In this document: positions 26,237-33,852 of the stretch, one piece after another
Layout of the letters: every line of letters begins with the position of its first letter
Position numbering within the stretch: position 1 is the first letter of the stretch
NCBI GenBank assembly: GCA_012959605.1
Contig: DUCU01000020.1
Span: 1 to 39,450, forward strand
DNA length: 39,450 bases
Source of the DNA: Dehalococcoidia bacterium
Lineage (GTDB): Bacteria; Chloroflexota; Dehalococcoidia; Lucifugimonadales; UBA3495
Direction of reading: 5' to 3'
Translations under genes and position numbers: made by a program
Notes under the pieces: generated by a model
Database searches by the model: none
What the model was told of the DNA's origin: nothing
The model's input: the letters and a program-made list of their open reading frames with translations, nothing else

Positions 26237-26590
26237 GCGTCCATCGACGAGTTTAGTTTCGTTGACCGGTTTTTACTTCACCGATTTTAATTTAAGGGAG
26301 TCTCGTCTAATTCTGACTCGGGTATTTGCTGATTTCCATAGGATCCATTCTCGGTTTTACATCCCCATCGGTTAATAGAATCAAGGCTATATTTGCCTTT
26401 TTCCGACCAGCGAAGCATTTTTAGAATTGCGGCCTACGATTGCAGTCCCGTGGGGCCTCACTATTCGTTCCCAAAGACTGTCGCTTTGGGGTCGAACCCA
26501 AGCCGTTACCGTGCTAAACTGCCCCAGTCATGGTTGCGGGTTTACAGGTTATGACAACTTAGGCGTGTGTGAGGTTGTGACGGGAGCTTA
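26237..26590. other. Non-coding stretch before dinG with possible RNA structure
   Basis: No gene is recognisable in these 354 nt. Near 26262-26290 there is a weak TTGACC-N17-TTTTAA promoter-like pair. Between 26451 and 26526, TGGGGC and GCCCCA can close a domain that contains two overlapping hairpins: CCCAAAG/CTTTGGG at 26470-26490, and CTTTGGG/CCCAAG at 26484-26502. Only one of the two can form at a time. The dinG ribosome-binding site GGGAG lies at the right end. A structured leader is possible but not proven. Confidence 0.4.
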
Positions 26591-29410
26591 ATGGTACTTT
26601 TTGATACAGACATTTCCCCTTTTGAACAGGTCAACGTAGCGCTAGACCTAGAGACCACTGGCCTTGATTCCAACCGTCACCAGATCCTAGAGATTGGCGC
26701 TGTTCGTTTTCGCGGTGACGAGGTCATTGAGACCTACCAGACACTGGTTAACCCCGGTGTCCCTATTCCGGAGTTCATCCAGCGGCTGACTCATATCTCG
26801 CCGCAACAAGTGAAACGTGCGCCGTTCTTTTCATCTGTCGCCGCCGAGATTGAAGATTTCCTGGGCGCTGACCCAATCATTGGCCACAATATCCAGTTCG
26901 ACATCGGGTTCCTAGCCACTAATGGCGTTCCGCTCAGCAACCCCTCCTATGACACCTGGGACCTGGCTTCTGTCTTCCTACCCAGTTCCCGCCAGTATTC
27001 TTTGAAATACCTGACCTCTTTCTTTGAGGTTGAACACAACGACGCCCACCGCGCCCTGGCCGACGCCATGGCCACAAAGAACGTGTATATCAAGTTGCTC
27101 CGATTGGCCGCTGAACAGGATTCTGGGCTATTGGGCTATCTCTCCAACCTGGCCGCCCGCAGTCGGTGGTCTATCAGCGGACTCCTGGCCGGACTGGAAG
27201 GTGAGAGTGAAGCCCGTTCTTCTTCTGTGGGACTAACAGGGCTGGACTTGGAGCAACTATCCATCCGTCTTGGGGCTCCTGAAAAACGCCGGTCAGATCC
27301 CTCATTAAGTGACCTGACCGAGGAGACCGTATCAGGACTCCTTTCCGTGAACGGCCCCTTTGCCAAGGCGTTCTCCGGATTTGAACATCGACCGGAACAA
27401 GAGCAAATGCTGGCCAGCGTGACCAAGGCCATGTATCACAGCGAGCACTTGGTTGTGGAAGGCGGCACTGGCGTGGGCAAATCCATGTCGTATCTACTGC
27501 CTTCCGCGCTCTTTTCCCTGTCCAAGGGCCAACGGGTGGTGATATCAACAAACACCATCAACCTACAAGAACAATTGATGAATAAAGACATCCCTGCTCT
27601 AACCCAGGTACTGGAGCAGTCGGGTGTGGTTGAGGAGGGTGTCATCAAGGCAGCGCTCCTCAAGGGACGCGCCAACTACCTGTGCTTGAGACGCTGGAAT
27701 CACTTGGCCCGTAACGAATCGCCCACAATCGATGACGCCCGCCTTCTGTCTAAGACCTCGGTCTGGATGCAAACTACGGTCAGCGGAGACCGGGCGGAGA
27801 TTAACCTATCCGGTCGTGATTTTGGGTCTTGGGGACACATATCCGCCGGCGAAAAGGGGTTCTGCCCTGGGTTGCGAGACGGTTCGCCATGTTTCCTGCG
27901 TTCTGCCAGGGAGCGGGCGGAACAGGCCCATATAGTAGTCGTGAACCATGCACTGCTGTTGTCTGATTTGGCCCGGGGCGGTGGGTTGATTCCCGATTAC
28001 CAACACCTGGTAATTGACGAAGCCCACAACCTTGAAGACGAAGCCACCCGACAGCTGGGCTTCAGTGTGTCTCAGGACAAACTGGACGAAATCTGGGAAC
28101 CACAAATCAGATTGACCACCCAAATCAGGCAGGCCGTCGCCACAGAAGGTCTGGCATCATCGATTAGGGACGGCGCCGAGACAGTAGTGTCTGGCGTGGA
28201 AGGTGAGGCAACCAAGATCAAACAGACTTGGGCTCGCCTTTGGACGGAACTAGAGCGTTTCCAAGCCAACCAGCGCGACTCCCAAGACAACGGCTCGCAA
28301 ATGTTGATCACCCGCCAGATACGGACCAGCCAGAGCTGGGATGAATTGCACCTAGCCTGGGAAAATCTGGACGTTGGGTTACAGCAGACTGCCCAGAGCG
28401 TCGGTAAATTGCACCGGTTCTTGGATTCGACCAAACTCCCAGCCGCATCCGACCAGCCGGCTTTGATTATGGAAACATCCAACTTGATGGATGATGTGGA
28501 AACCCTGCGGGGCAACTTCAATTCCATCTTGGGCAGCCCAATCGATGAGGACATCCACTGGATCAGCAATGACCAGGTTCGCGGCAAGTCAACGGTCTCT
28601 GTGAACTCAGCGCCCCTGGACATCAGCAGCACCTTGGCTGCTGAATTGTTCCAGCACAAAGATAGTGTGGTGCTAACCAGCGCGACTCTCAGTACTGAGG
28701 GCAACTTTAAGTATTTCAAAAGCCGGGTAGGCGTGGACTCCGACAGCGAAGAACTACTTGTCGGTTCGCCTTTCGATTACGAGAAAGCGGCGTTGCTGCT
28801 GATTCCAGAAGACATGCCAGCCCCCAACTCGGATCGGTACGTGGATGCCATGGTCAAGGTACTGACCGACCTCGGCACCGGAATGAAAGGCCGAACCATG
28901 GCCCTCTTCACTTCTTATGCGTCACTTCGGGCCGTCGCCCAACGCCTCCGCGCCCCGCTCATGGGTGAGGAAATCCAGGTGCTGGCCCAAAGCATTGACG
29001 GCTCAGCCCAACAGTTGATGACACGATTCGCCGAGGAGCCAAATAGCGTGCTACTCGGTACGTCCAGCTTCTGGGAGGGTGTGGACATGCCTCCCGGCCT
29101 CTTAAAGGCGCTGGTGCTCACCCGCCTGCCCTTCCAGGTGCCCACAGACCCCATCGTCAGAGCACGGTCTAACCAGTACGAAGAACCGTTCAGCCAGTTC
29201 TCTGTCCCCCAGGCTGTCTTGCGGTTCCGGCAAGGCTTTGGCCGTCTAATACGCAACAAGGAAGACAAAGGTACGATCGTAATCATGGACAATCGGATCA
29301 CCGCCAAGGGCTACGGCAAGTCATTCTTGCGGTCCATCCCTCCGTGCACAAACTTCCCCAGCAGTCTGGGCACAGTCGGCAAGCTGGCTGCGCAGTGGAT
29401 TGCCCAGTAG
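26591..29410 (+). CDS. dinG: DnaQ-family exonuclease / DinG-type helicase
   Basis: A 939-residue fusion. The N-terminal DEDDh 3'-5' exonuclease (about 15-170) has Asp19 and Glu21 (DLETTG), Asp104 (HNIQFDIGF), and His153 with Asp158 (HRALADA). The C-terminal superfamily 2 helicase of the XPD/DinG type has Walker A GGTGVGKS (291-298), DEAH (476-479) and the motif VI-like FGRLIRNKEDKG. This is the Bacillus-type domain order. Between motifs Ia and II there are three cysteines, Cys365, Cys425 and Cys434; the four-cysteine iron-sulfur site of E. coli DinG is therefore not fully evident. It probably acts in DNA repair, unwinding 5' tailed or R-loop DNA. ATG follows GGGAG. The OGG1-like gene follows 44 nt later. 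Confidence 0.93.
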   Translation: MVLFDTDISPFEQVNVALDLETTGLDSNRHQILEIGAVRFRGDEVIETYQTLVNPGVPIPEFIQRLTHISPQQVKRAPFFSSVAAEIEDFLGADPIIGHNIQFDIGFLATNGVPLSNPSYDTWDLASVFLPSSRQYSLKYLTSFFEVEHNDAHRALADAMATKNVYIKLLRLAAEQDSGLLGYLSNLAARSRWSISGLLAGLEGESEARSSSVGLTGLDLEQLSIRLGAPEKRRSDPSLSDLTEETVSGLLSVNGPFAKAFSGFEHRPEQEQMLASVTKAMYHSEHLVVEGGTGVGKSMSYLLPSALFSLSKGQRVVISTNTINLQEQLMNKDIPALTQVLEQSGVVEEGVIKAALLKGRANYLCLRRWNHLARNESPTIDDARLLSKTSVWMQTTVSGDRAEINLSGRDFGSWGHISAGEKGFCPGLRDGSPCFLRSARERAEQAHIVVVNHALLLSDLARGGGLIPDYQHLVIDEAHNLEDEATRQLGFSVSQDKLDEIWEPQIRLTTQIRQAVATEGLASSIRDGAETVVSGVEGEATKIKQTWARLWTELERFQANQRDSQDNGSQMLITRQIRTSQSWDELHLAWENLDVGLQQTAQSVGKLHRFLDSTKLPAASDQPALIMETSNLMDDVETLRGNFNSILGSPIDEDIHWISNDQVRGKSTVSVNSAPLDISSTLAAELFQHKDSVVLTSATLSTEGNFKYFKSRVGVDSDSEELLVGSPFDYEKAALLLIPEDMPAPNSDRYVDAMVKVLTDLGTGMKGRTMALFTSYASLRAVAQRLRAPLMGEEIQVLAQSIDGSAQQLMTRFAEEPNSVLLGTSSFWEGVDMPPGLLKALVLTRLPFQVPTDPIVRARSNQYEEPFSQFSVPQAVLRFRQGFGRLIRNKEDKGTIVIMDNRITAKGYGKSFLRSIPPCTNFPSSLGTVGKLAAQWIAQ

Positions 29411-29454
29411 ATTTTTGAACATTTACCGCCAACGTCCGGATGAAGGAGTGTAGT

Positions 29455-30306
29455 GTGGAACTCGTTATAAACCAGCCATTTGACTTGGGGTCCAGCTTGG
29501 AAAGCGGCCAGGCCCACCGATGGAAGAAGTCAGACGATTGGTATTCTGGCGTGGTCCGAGGGGAGTTCATCCAGATACGCCAGAAAGGCCAGACGGTTGA
29601 ATTCATGTCCGGTCCTTCACCTGAGGCGACCGCCGCATCCATGCTGCGGGATTACTTCCGGCTGGACGATGACCTAGACGCCATTTATCTGGACATCAAC
29701 CGGGATGATCGCGTTGCCGACATGGTCAACAAGTATCCCGGCCTGCGTATCCTCCGCACGGAACCTTGGGAATGTCTGGTGGCCTTCATCTGCTCGGCCA
29801 ACAACAACATCGCGCGCATCCATCAAATAATGGAGCGGATGTCCGAGGAGTTTGGCAATCCCGTAACGCTGAACGACGAGACCCGCTACACGTTCCCTAC
29901 CCCAGCCGACTTGGTGGAAGCCGGCGAGATGGAACTGCGACGCCTAGGCCTTGGATTCAGGGCGCCTTACGTGGACCAAGCTGCCAAGGCGGTACTGGAA
30001 GGACGACTCGACCTTGCGGATTTAGTGCAGATGCCCTACCCGGAAGCAAAAGAAGCCCTCATGGAGATGAAAGGTATCGGCCCAAAGATAGCCGACTGTA
30101 TCGCTATATTTTCTTTGGAGAAACTGGAAGCGTTTCCGATTGACGTTTGGATCCGGCGAGCATTGGCAGAATGGTATTTCCCTGACCAGAAAACCCCGCC
30201 GGACAAAATATTACTCGAATGGGCTCAAGACCATTTTGGCCGTTACGGTGGCTATGCCCAGCAGTACCTCTTCCACGGCCAGAGGCTGCGCAAGAAAGCT
30301 GACTAG
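29455..30306 (+). CDS. 8-oxoguanine DNA glycosylase/AP lyase (OGG1-like)
   Basis: A base-excision repair enzyme removing 8-oxoguanine opposite C. An N-terminal OGG_N-like beta domain (SLESGQAHRWKK, DWYSGVV) precedes the HhH-GPD domain: LRTEPWECLVAFICSANNN, then the helix-hairpin-helix KGIGPKIADC with catalytic lysine (residue 211 from the GTG start), and FPIDVWIRR with the catalytic Asp (230). The Lys makes it a bifunctional glycosylase/lyase. I prefer the GTG at 29455, 6 nt after a perfect AAGGAG; an in-frame ATG at 29440 would place that site inside the gene. It follows dinG on the same strand and ends 10 nt from the convergent MDR gene. Confidence 0.9.
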   Translation: MELVINQPFDLGSSLESGQAHRWKKSDDWYSGVVRGEFIQIRQKGQTVEFMSGPSPEATAASMLRDYFRLDDDLDAIYLDINRDDRVADMVNKYPGLRILRTEPWECLVAFICSANNNIARIHQIMERMSEEFGNPVTLNDETRYTFPTPADLVEAGEMELRRLGLGFRAPYVDQAAKAVLEGRLDLADLVQMPYPEAKEALMEMKGIGPKIADCIAIFSLEKLEAFPIDVWIRRALAEWYFPDQKTPPDKILLEWAQDHFGRYGGYAQQYLFHGQRLRKKAD

Positions 30307-30316
30307 CTCGTAACTT

Positions 30317-31354
30317 CTACTGGGTTAGAATCAGCTTGCCAAAGAAGCTGGTCTCGTCCATGTACTGATGGGCAGCGGCAGCCTCGGCCAACGGGAATGT
30401 CCGGTCAACAACCGGCTTAACTACGCCCTTGTTCAGAAGTTCCACGATTTCACGCATATCTTCTTTGTTGCCCATGAACGCACCGTAGATCTCTTTCTGT
30501 TGACTGAATAGCAGACCAAGATGCAGTTCCGTGCGCAGACCGGTGGTAGCGCCGCAGATGCCGTAGCGTCCACCGCTACGCAGTGAGGCGAAAGCCGGAC
30601 CAAAGAAATCCGCACCAACGTGGTCGACTACACAGTCCACGCCCGCGCCGCCGGTAATCTCGCGCACCCGCTCTCTAATGTCTTCATCGGTGTAGTTAAT
30701 TACCACATCAGCCCCCAAAGCCGTAGCCTTGGCAGCCTTCTCTGCGCTGCTGGTGGTGGCAATAACCTTGGCGCCAATCACATCTTTGGCAACCTGAATC
30801 GCAGCAGTGCCCACGCCGGCCGAGGCCGACAGCACCAACACGGTCTGCCAGGATTTAAGCTGCAGGCGGCGCACCAGCATGTTCCAGACCGGAAGATAGG
30901 TGGTCGGAGCGGCAGCGGCCTGTTCAAAGGACACGCTGTCGGCCAACTTGTGGGCGTTGGAGGCGGGGATGGAGATGAACTCGGCGTAGCTGCCGTTGAT
31001 GGCGCTGCCCAAAAAGCGGGAGCGGCGGCAAAGGTCATCCTGTCCGGCCAAGCAGGGGGCGCATTGCATGCAGCTTAGCCGAGGGTTTACCACAACGCGG
31101 TCACCCACTTTAAGGGTGGACACCCCTTCGGAACACTCCACAACTTCGCCAGCACAGTCTCCGCCCAGGATTAAAGCCGGCGGAAATTCGCGTTCCAGAC
31201 CACGCCCGCCGTCCCTCGTATACAGATCCAAACGGTTCAGGGCCGTGGCCTTGACTCTAATCTTGACCTCACCGGCCTGCACCTCGGGATCTGCTTGGTA
31301 ACCGTAGGTCAGGACTTCAGTTCCGCCGTGGGCTTCGATATAGACCGCTTTCAT
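30317..31354 (-). CDS. Zinc-binding MDR alcohol dehydrogenase/quinone oxidoreductase
   Basis: A medium-chain dehydrogenase/reductase of 345 residues. The GroES-like N-terminal domain contains GGDCAGEVVECSEGV, GDRVVVNP and the structural zinc loop CMQCAPCLAGQDDLC. The Rossmann domain shows LSASAGVGTAAIQVAK, which favours NADP(H)-type quinone-reductase relatives. The catalytic zinc ligands are not obviously complete. Substrate unknown. The ATG at 31354 is upstream of a short gap on the minus strand; the gene converges on the OGG1-like gene without a visible terminator. Confidence 0.9.
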   Translation of the reverse strand: MKAVYIEAHGGTEVLTYGYQADPEVQAGEVKIRVKATALNRLDLYTRDGGRGLEREFPPALILGGDCAGEVVECSEGVSTLKVGDRVVVNPRLSCMQCAPCLAGQDDLCRRSRFLGSAINGSYAEFISIPASNAHKLADSVSFEQAAAAPTTYLPVWNMLVRRLQLKSWQTVLVLSASAGVGTAAIQVAKDVIGAKVIATTSSAEKAAKATALGADVVINYTDEDIRERVREITGGAGVDCVVDHVGADFFGPAFASLRSGGRYGICGATTGLRTELHLGLLFSQQKEIYGAFMGNKEDMREIVELLNKGVVKPVVDRTFPLAEAAAAHQYMDETSFFGKLILTQ

Positions 31355-31445
31355 GGCCGTGTTCTCCTTCGGGTATGAGCTGATATTTTACGCCGCCAGC
31401 CTTCGGTTTGTTGGTTTTGGTTTTAAGTCTGAGAAACAGGGCCGT

Positions 31446-31691
31446 TTAGGGGCGGCGTCCGTAGTAACAATCGTCGCAAAGAAATACGATGGCCAAGGCG
31501 TCCTCGTGGCTGCCAATTCGGCCGCACTGGGGCACACTTCCATCCTGACTCCACGGCTGATGGAACTTGCCGCCGCACATCTGGCAAGAAGTTTCTTGTA
31601 TTCCGTCCAGAGCGTCACCACAGATGACGCAGGACTCCAATTCATTTTCAGGGGTTTCCAGGTTATCGGGTATGCCCGACTGTTCTGCCAT
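31446..31691 (-). CDS. Small zinc-finger protein (cross-brace-like)
   Basis: An 81-residue protein with an acidic, disordered N-terminus (about 1-18) and a dense set of zinc ligands: Cys21-x2-Cys24, Cys36-x2-Cys39, His44, Cys56, His62, Cys72-x2-Cys75. Eight or nine ligands suggest two zinc sites, perhaps in a PHD/RING-like or treble-clef arrangement, although the spacing matches neither exactly. ATG at 31691. It lies 24 nt downstream of the nucleotidyltransferase gene on the same strand, so both may be co-transcribed. I do not recognise a named family. Zinc binding is inferred from the motif; function is unknown. Confidence 0.75.
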   Translation of the reverse strand: MAEQSGIPDNLETPENELESCVICGDALDGIQETSCQMCGGKFHQPWSQDGSVPQCGRIGSHEDALAIVFLCDDCYYGRRP

Positions 31692-31715
31692 CGTTATTCC
31701 GCCATTACCAAGGGG

Positions 31716-32999
31716 TCAACTCCCCCGCGAGATAATCTGATTCACCATGGCCCGTTCTTCCGTCTCACTGCTGATCAGGCCGTCCAGCTTCGCCGAGTGT
31801 AATTCCTGCAACACCTCGCCAATCTTGACGCCAGGAGTCAAGCCCATCCCCATCAGGTCATCACCGGTCAGAGCAGTCCTGACTAGTCGCCATTCGTCCA
31901 AATACCGGCGTAGTTTGGTTGCCAGTTGGGCATCCTGAGAGAATCGGGCCGACGCCGCAATTGATTCAGGATCCAGTCCGTCCAAGAGTCGGCAAATCGC
32001 CGAAATCTTGGACGCCGTTTCAAAAATCGTGGGCGTAATTTCTTTCAAAGCAATAGTATCACGTACCATGCGCGCCCAATCGATTGGCAAGTTTAACCGC
32101 TGCGAGACTGCATCCCCGTCATCAGGACTCAAATCACGTACCAATGCGGCCAGGTAATCGCAGGGACTCAGACCGGTCTCACCAATCAACGGAGCTAGAC
32201 CAGCGTCATTGGAAAGGGCTGGGTGGATCGCCGGCAGAGTACCAATTTCAATGGCCCTGCTGAACATCTCAGACCCTCGGTCTTCGTCAAATATTTTCTG
32301 AAACTCCTGTCGCCACCGATCTCCGCTGACCGCCGGCACGCGGCCCTCGTTGATACTTTTTTTTAGCTCGGCCATGGTAGTCTCAAAAATTTGAAAACCC
32401 AGCCGCTGTTCATAGCGCACCGCCCGTAACATGCGTGTAGGGTCGTCGGTAAAACTGTCGGAATGCAGAATCGCGATTGAACCATTTGCCAGGTCGTGCA
32501 GCCCCCCGTGGGGGTCAATCACATTTGGACTTTCACCGGACAGCGGCAACGCCATCGCATTAATAGAGAAATCGCGCCGGGCCAAATCGTCATTGAGGTC
32601 ACTGAAGGATACCTTGGGTAAAGAACCAGGAGAGGCGTACGCTTCTTTACGGGCGGTGACGATATCTACTCGGTCGCCATCAATCTCCACCGTCGCCGTG
32701 CCAAACCTTTGATGCACGGTGACCGTTCCACTGAGATTGTTGGCCAGTTCGGTCGCCACTATCGTCGCGTTACCCACCACCACAAAATCAAGGTCACGGG
32801 TGGGGATACCCAACACGTAGTCACGTACCGCACCGCCCACCAAGTAGACGGGAACTTCCTCCTCAGAGGCAAGCTGGCGCAACGCACTCAAGACGGCTAG
32901 TTGCCCACCGCTAACAGCAGCAGCAATCTGGTCCAACGGAATGGAATGAGGTTGCAATTCAGGCGTGGTGAAGCCTCCTATGGCGGTTCTATGGAGCAC
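31716..32999 (-). CDS. cca: tRNA nucleotidyltransferase / poly(A) polymerase family protein
   Basis: A class II nucleotidyltransferase, about 427 residues from the GTG at 32999. The head domain has YLVGGAVRDYVLG, the metal-binding DLDFVVVG and the RRDFSINAMA motif; the neck follows with DDPTRMLRAVRYEQRLGF. It adds or repairs tRNA CCA ends, or a part of them (A- or CC-adding); which cannot be told from this. No HD domain motif is obvious in the C-terminal half. The start is uncertain: an open frame extends to a TTG at 33035, but a TGCTATAAT element (33016-33024) lies inside that extension, so I prefer GTG 32999 or TTG 32957. A GGAGG at 32974-32978 is not well placed for either. Confidence 0.85.
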   Translation of the reverse strand: MLHRTAIGGFTTPELQPHSIPLDQIAAAVSGGQLAVLSALRQLASEEEVPVYLVGGAVRDYVLGIPTRDLDFVVVGNATIVATELANNLSGTVTVHQRFGTATVEIDGDRVDIVTARKEAYASPGSLPKVSFSDLNDDLARRDFSINAMALPLSGESPNVIDPHGGLHDLANGSIAILHSDSFTDDPTRMLRAVRYEQRLGFQIFETTMAELKKSINEGRVPAVSGDRWRQEFQKIFDEDRGSEMFSRAIEIGTLPAIHPALSNDAGLAPLIGETGLSPCDYLAALVRDLSPDDGDAVSQRLNLPIDWARMVRDTIALKEITPTIFETASKISAICRLLDGLDPESIAASARFSQDAQLATKLRRYLDEWRLVRTALTGDDLMGMGLTPGVKIGEVLQELHSAKLDGLISSETEERAMVNQIISRGS

Positions 33000-33015
33000 A
33001 AGAATCTGAGCCGAA

Positions 33016-33024
33016 ATTATAGCA
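33016..33024 (-). promoter_or_regulatory. Extended -10 promoter of the nucleotidyltransferase gene
   Basis: The minus strand reads TGCTATAAT, a perfect -10 with the TGN extension. A weak TTGGAA lies 15 nt upstream. Transcription would start near 33009, which argues against translation from the TTG at 33035. Confidence 0.5.
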
Positions 33025-33112
33025 TGCAGGCACAAATTCCAAATGGCCTAGCAGCATTGTTTATGCGCCGCCAAGTTGTCCAAGAATCAACGAATCAACT
33101 GCCGTCTGTGCT

Positions 33113-33141
33113 TTGACAACCCGTGGGCGTGTGGATACAAT
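33113..33141 (+). promoter_or_regulatory. Strong promoter of the DsbA-family gene
   Basis: TTGACA (33113-33118), a 17-nt spacer, and TACAAT (33136-33141): 11 of 12 consensus positions. It would start transcription near 33148, giving a leader of about 70 nt before the ATG at 33220. Confidence 0.78.
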
Positions 33142-33219
33142 CCATTCGTACGCCCAGTTCACGCATATCACAGTCGTGCATTGGGCAATCTATCTTGGCG
33201 AAATTTGGGAGGTAGCACT

Positions 33220-33852
33220 ATGGCCGATGCCCAATTCACCACCTTTTACGACTTCCGTTGACCCTTCGTCTATAACGCAGCCGTGTGGCTGTCGAAAGTT
33301 GAAGAGTCTACCGGAGAGACGATTAAGGTTGATTGGCAACCCTTCTCTCTAGCCCAGGTCAACAGTGACAAGGAGTCGGACGTTAAGCTCTGGGAACTAC
33401 CAGAAATGTCCGACGGTTCCGATAAGACATTCTTGGCCCACATGTCCGGTTTGGCCGCCAAGCGTCAGGGAGAAGAGCAATTCAAGTCCTTCTTCATGGC
33501 CCTTCTCCGCGCCCGACACGAAGACAAAAAAGACCTGTTGGACCCCGCAGTAATGGAAGAAGCCGCCCAGGCTGCAGGCCTAGACATGGCCCGCTTCCGC
33601 GAGGACGCCGCCGACCCCGAACTGCTGAAAGACATCGGAGAGTCTCATACCATCGCAGTGGAAGAGCACGGCGCATTTGGTGTGCCGACCTTCGTCTTTG
33701 GCGAGGGCAACGCTGCCTTCCTGAAGATGTTCATTCCTCCTGATGAACAGGCTGCGGAGATCTTCGAGACAATGACCAAAGCCATGAGTGAGTTCATCCA
33801 CGTTGGTGAATTCAAGCGCCCCCAGCCCCCTTGGCCTCATGGGGTTATCTAG
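33220..33852 (+). CDS. DsbA-family oxidoreductase with in-frame TGA (candidate selenocysteine 14)
   Basis: A thioredoxin-fold protein of the DsbA/FrnE/Rv2466c group, 210 residues if TGA at 33259-33261 is read through. The ATG at 33220 follows GGGAGG at good spacing and a near-consensus promoter. The start reads FYDFR-[TGA]-PFVYNAAVWL, which lines up with the FxxDFxCPxCxxxxxWL active site of the family, so the TGA stands at the first catalytic cysteine; the second cysteine position is Val. The rest is intact: VDWQPFSLAQVN, a helical insert, and GVPTFVFG with the cis-proline at 156. The frame after the TGA runs 588 nt without a stop. A hairpin fitting a bacterial SECIS begins a few nt after the TGA. 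A conventional reading would start at GTG 33283 and lose the active site. Alternatives are a nonsense mutation or a sequencing error. The gene overlaps rnc by 14 nt. Confidence 0.72.
33264..33298 (+). promoter_or_regulatory. Candidate bacterial SECIS hairpin
   Basis: The upper stem CAGCC (33278-33282) / GGCTG (33287-33291) is capped by the loop GTGT, with one more G-U pair below. A lower stem CTTCG (33264-33268) pairs with CGAAAG (33293-33298) with one bulged A. The first loop base is G, 21 nt after the TGA; known bacterial SECIS elements have a G in the first two loop positions and a 16-37 nt spacing. Confidence 0.55.

Noticed and set aside
26480-26530. tRNA or tmRNA on the minus strand (a GGGTTCGACCCC stretch looks like a T-arm)
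   Set aside because: The T-stem does not pair properly, no matching acceptor, D or anticodon arms are found at the right spacing, and no tmRNA tag or 3' end is seen in the following 350 nt.
31353-31802. Plus-strand open frame of 149 codons
   Set aside because: It overlaps the minus-strand zinc-finger gene with its clear CxxC pattern and has no ribosome-binding site or known domain.
33220-33261. TGA read as tryptophan through a changed genetic code
   Set aside because: TGA ends at least one other gene in the window (38097-38099), and no other gene needs read-through.
33283-33852. DsbA-family gene starting at GTG 33283, as a conventional reading would give
   Set aside because: This start has no ribosome-binding site, falls inside the hairpin loop and removes the first strand and the active site. 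The promoter and ribosome-binding site clearly serve the ATG at 33220.
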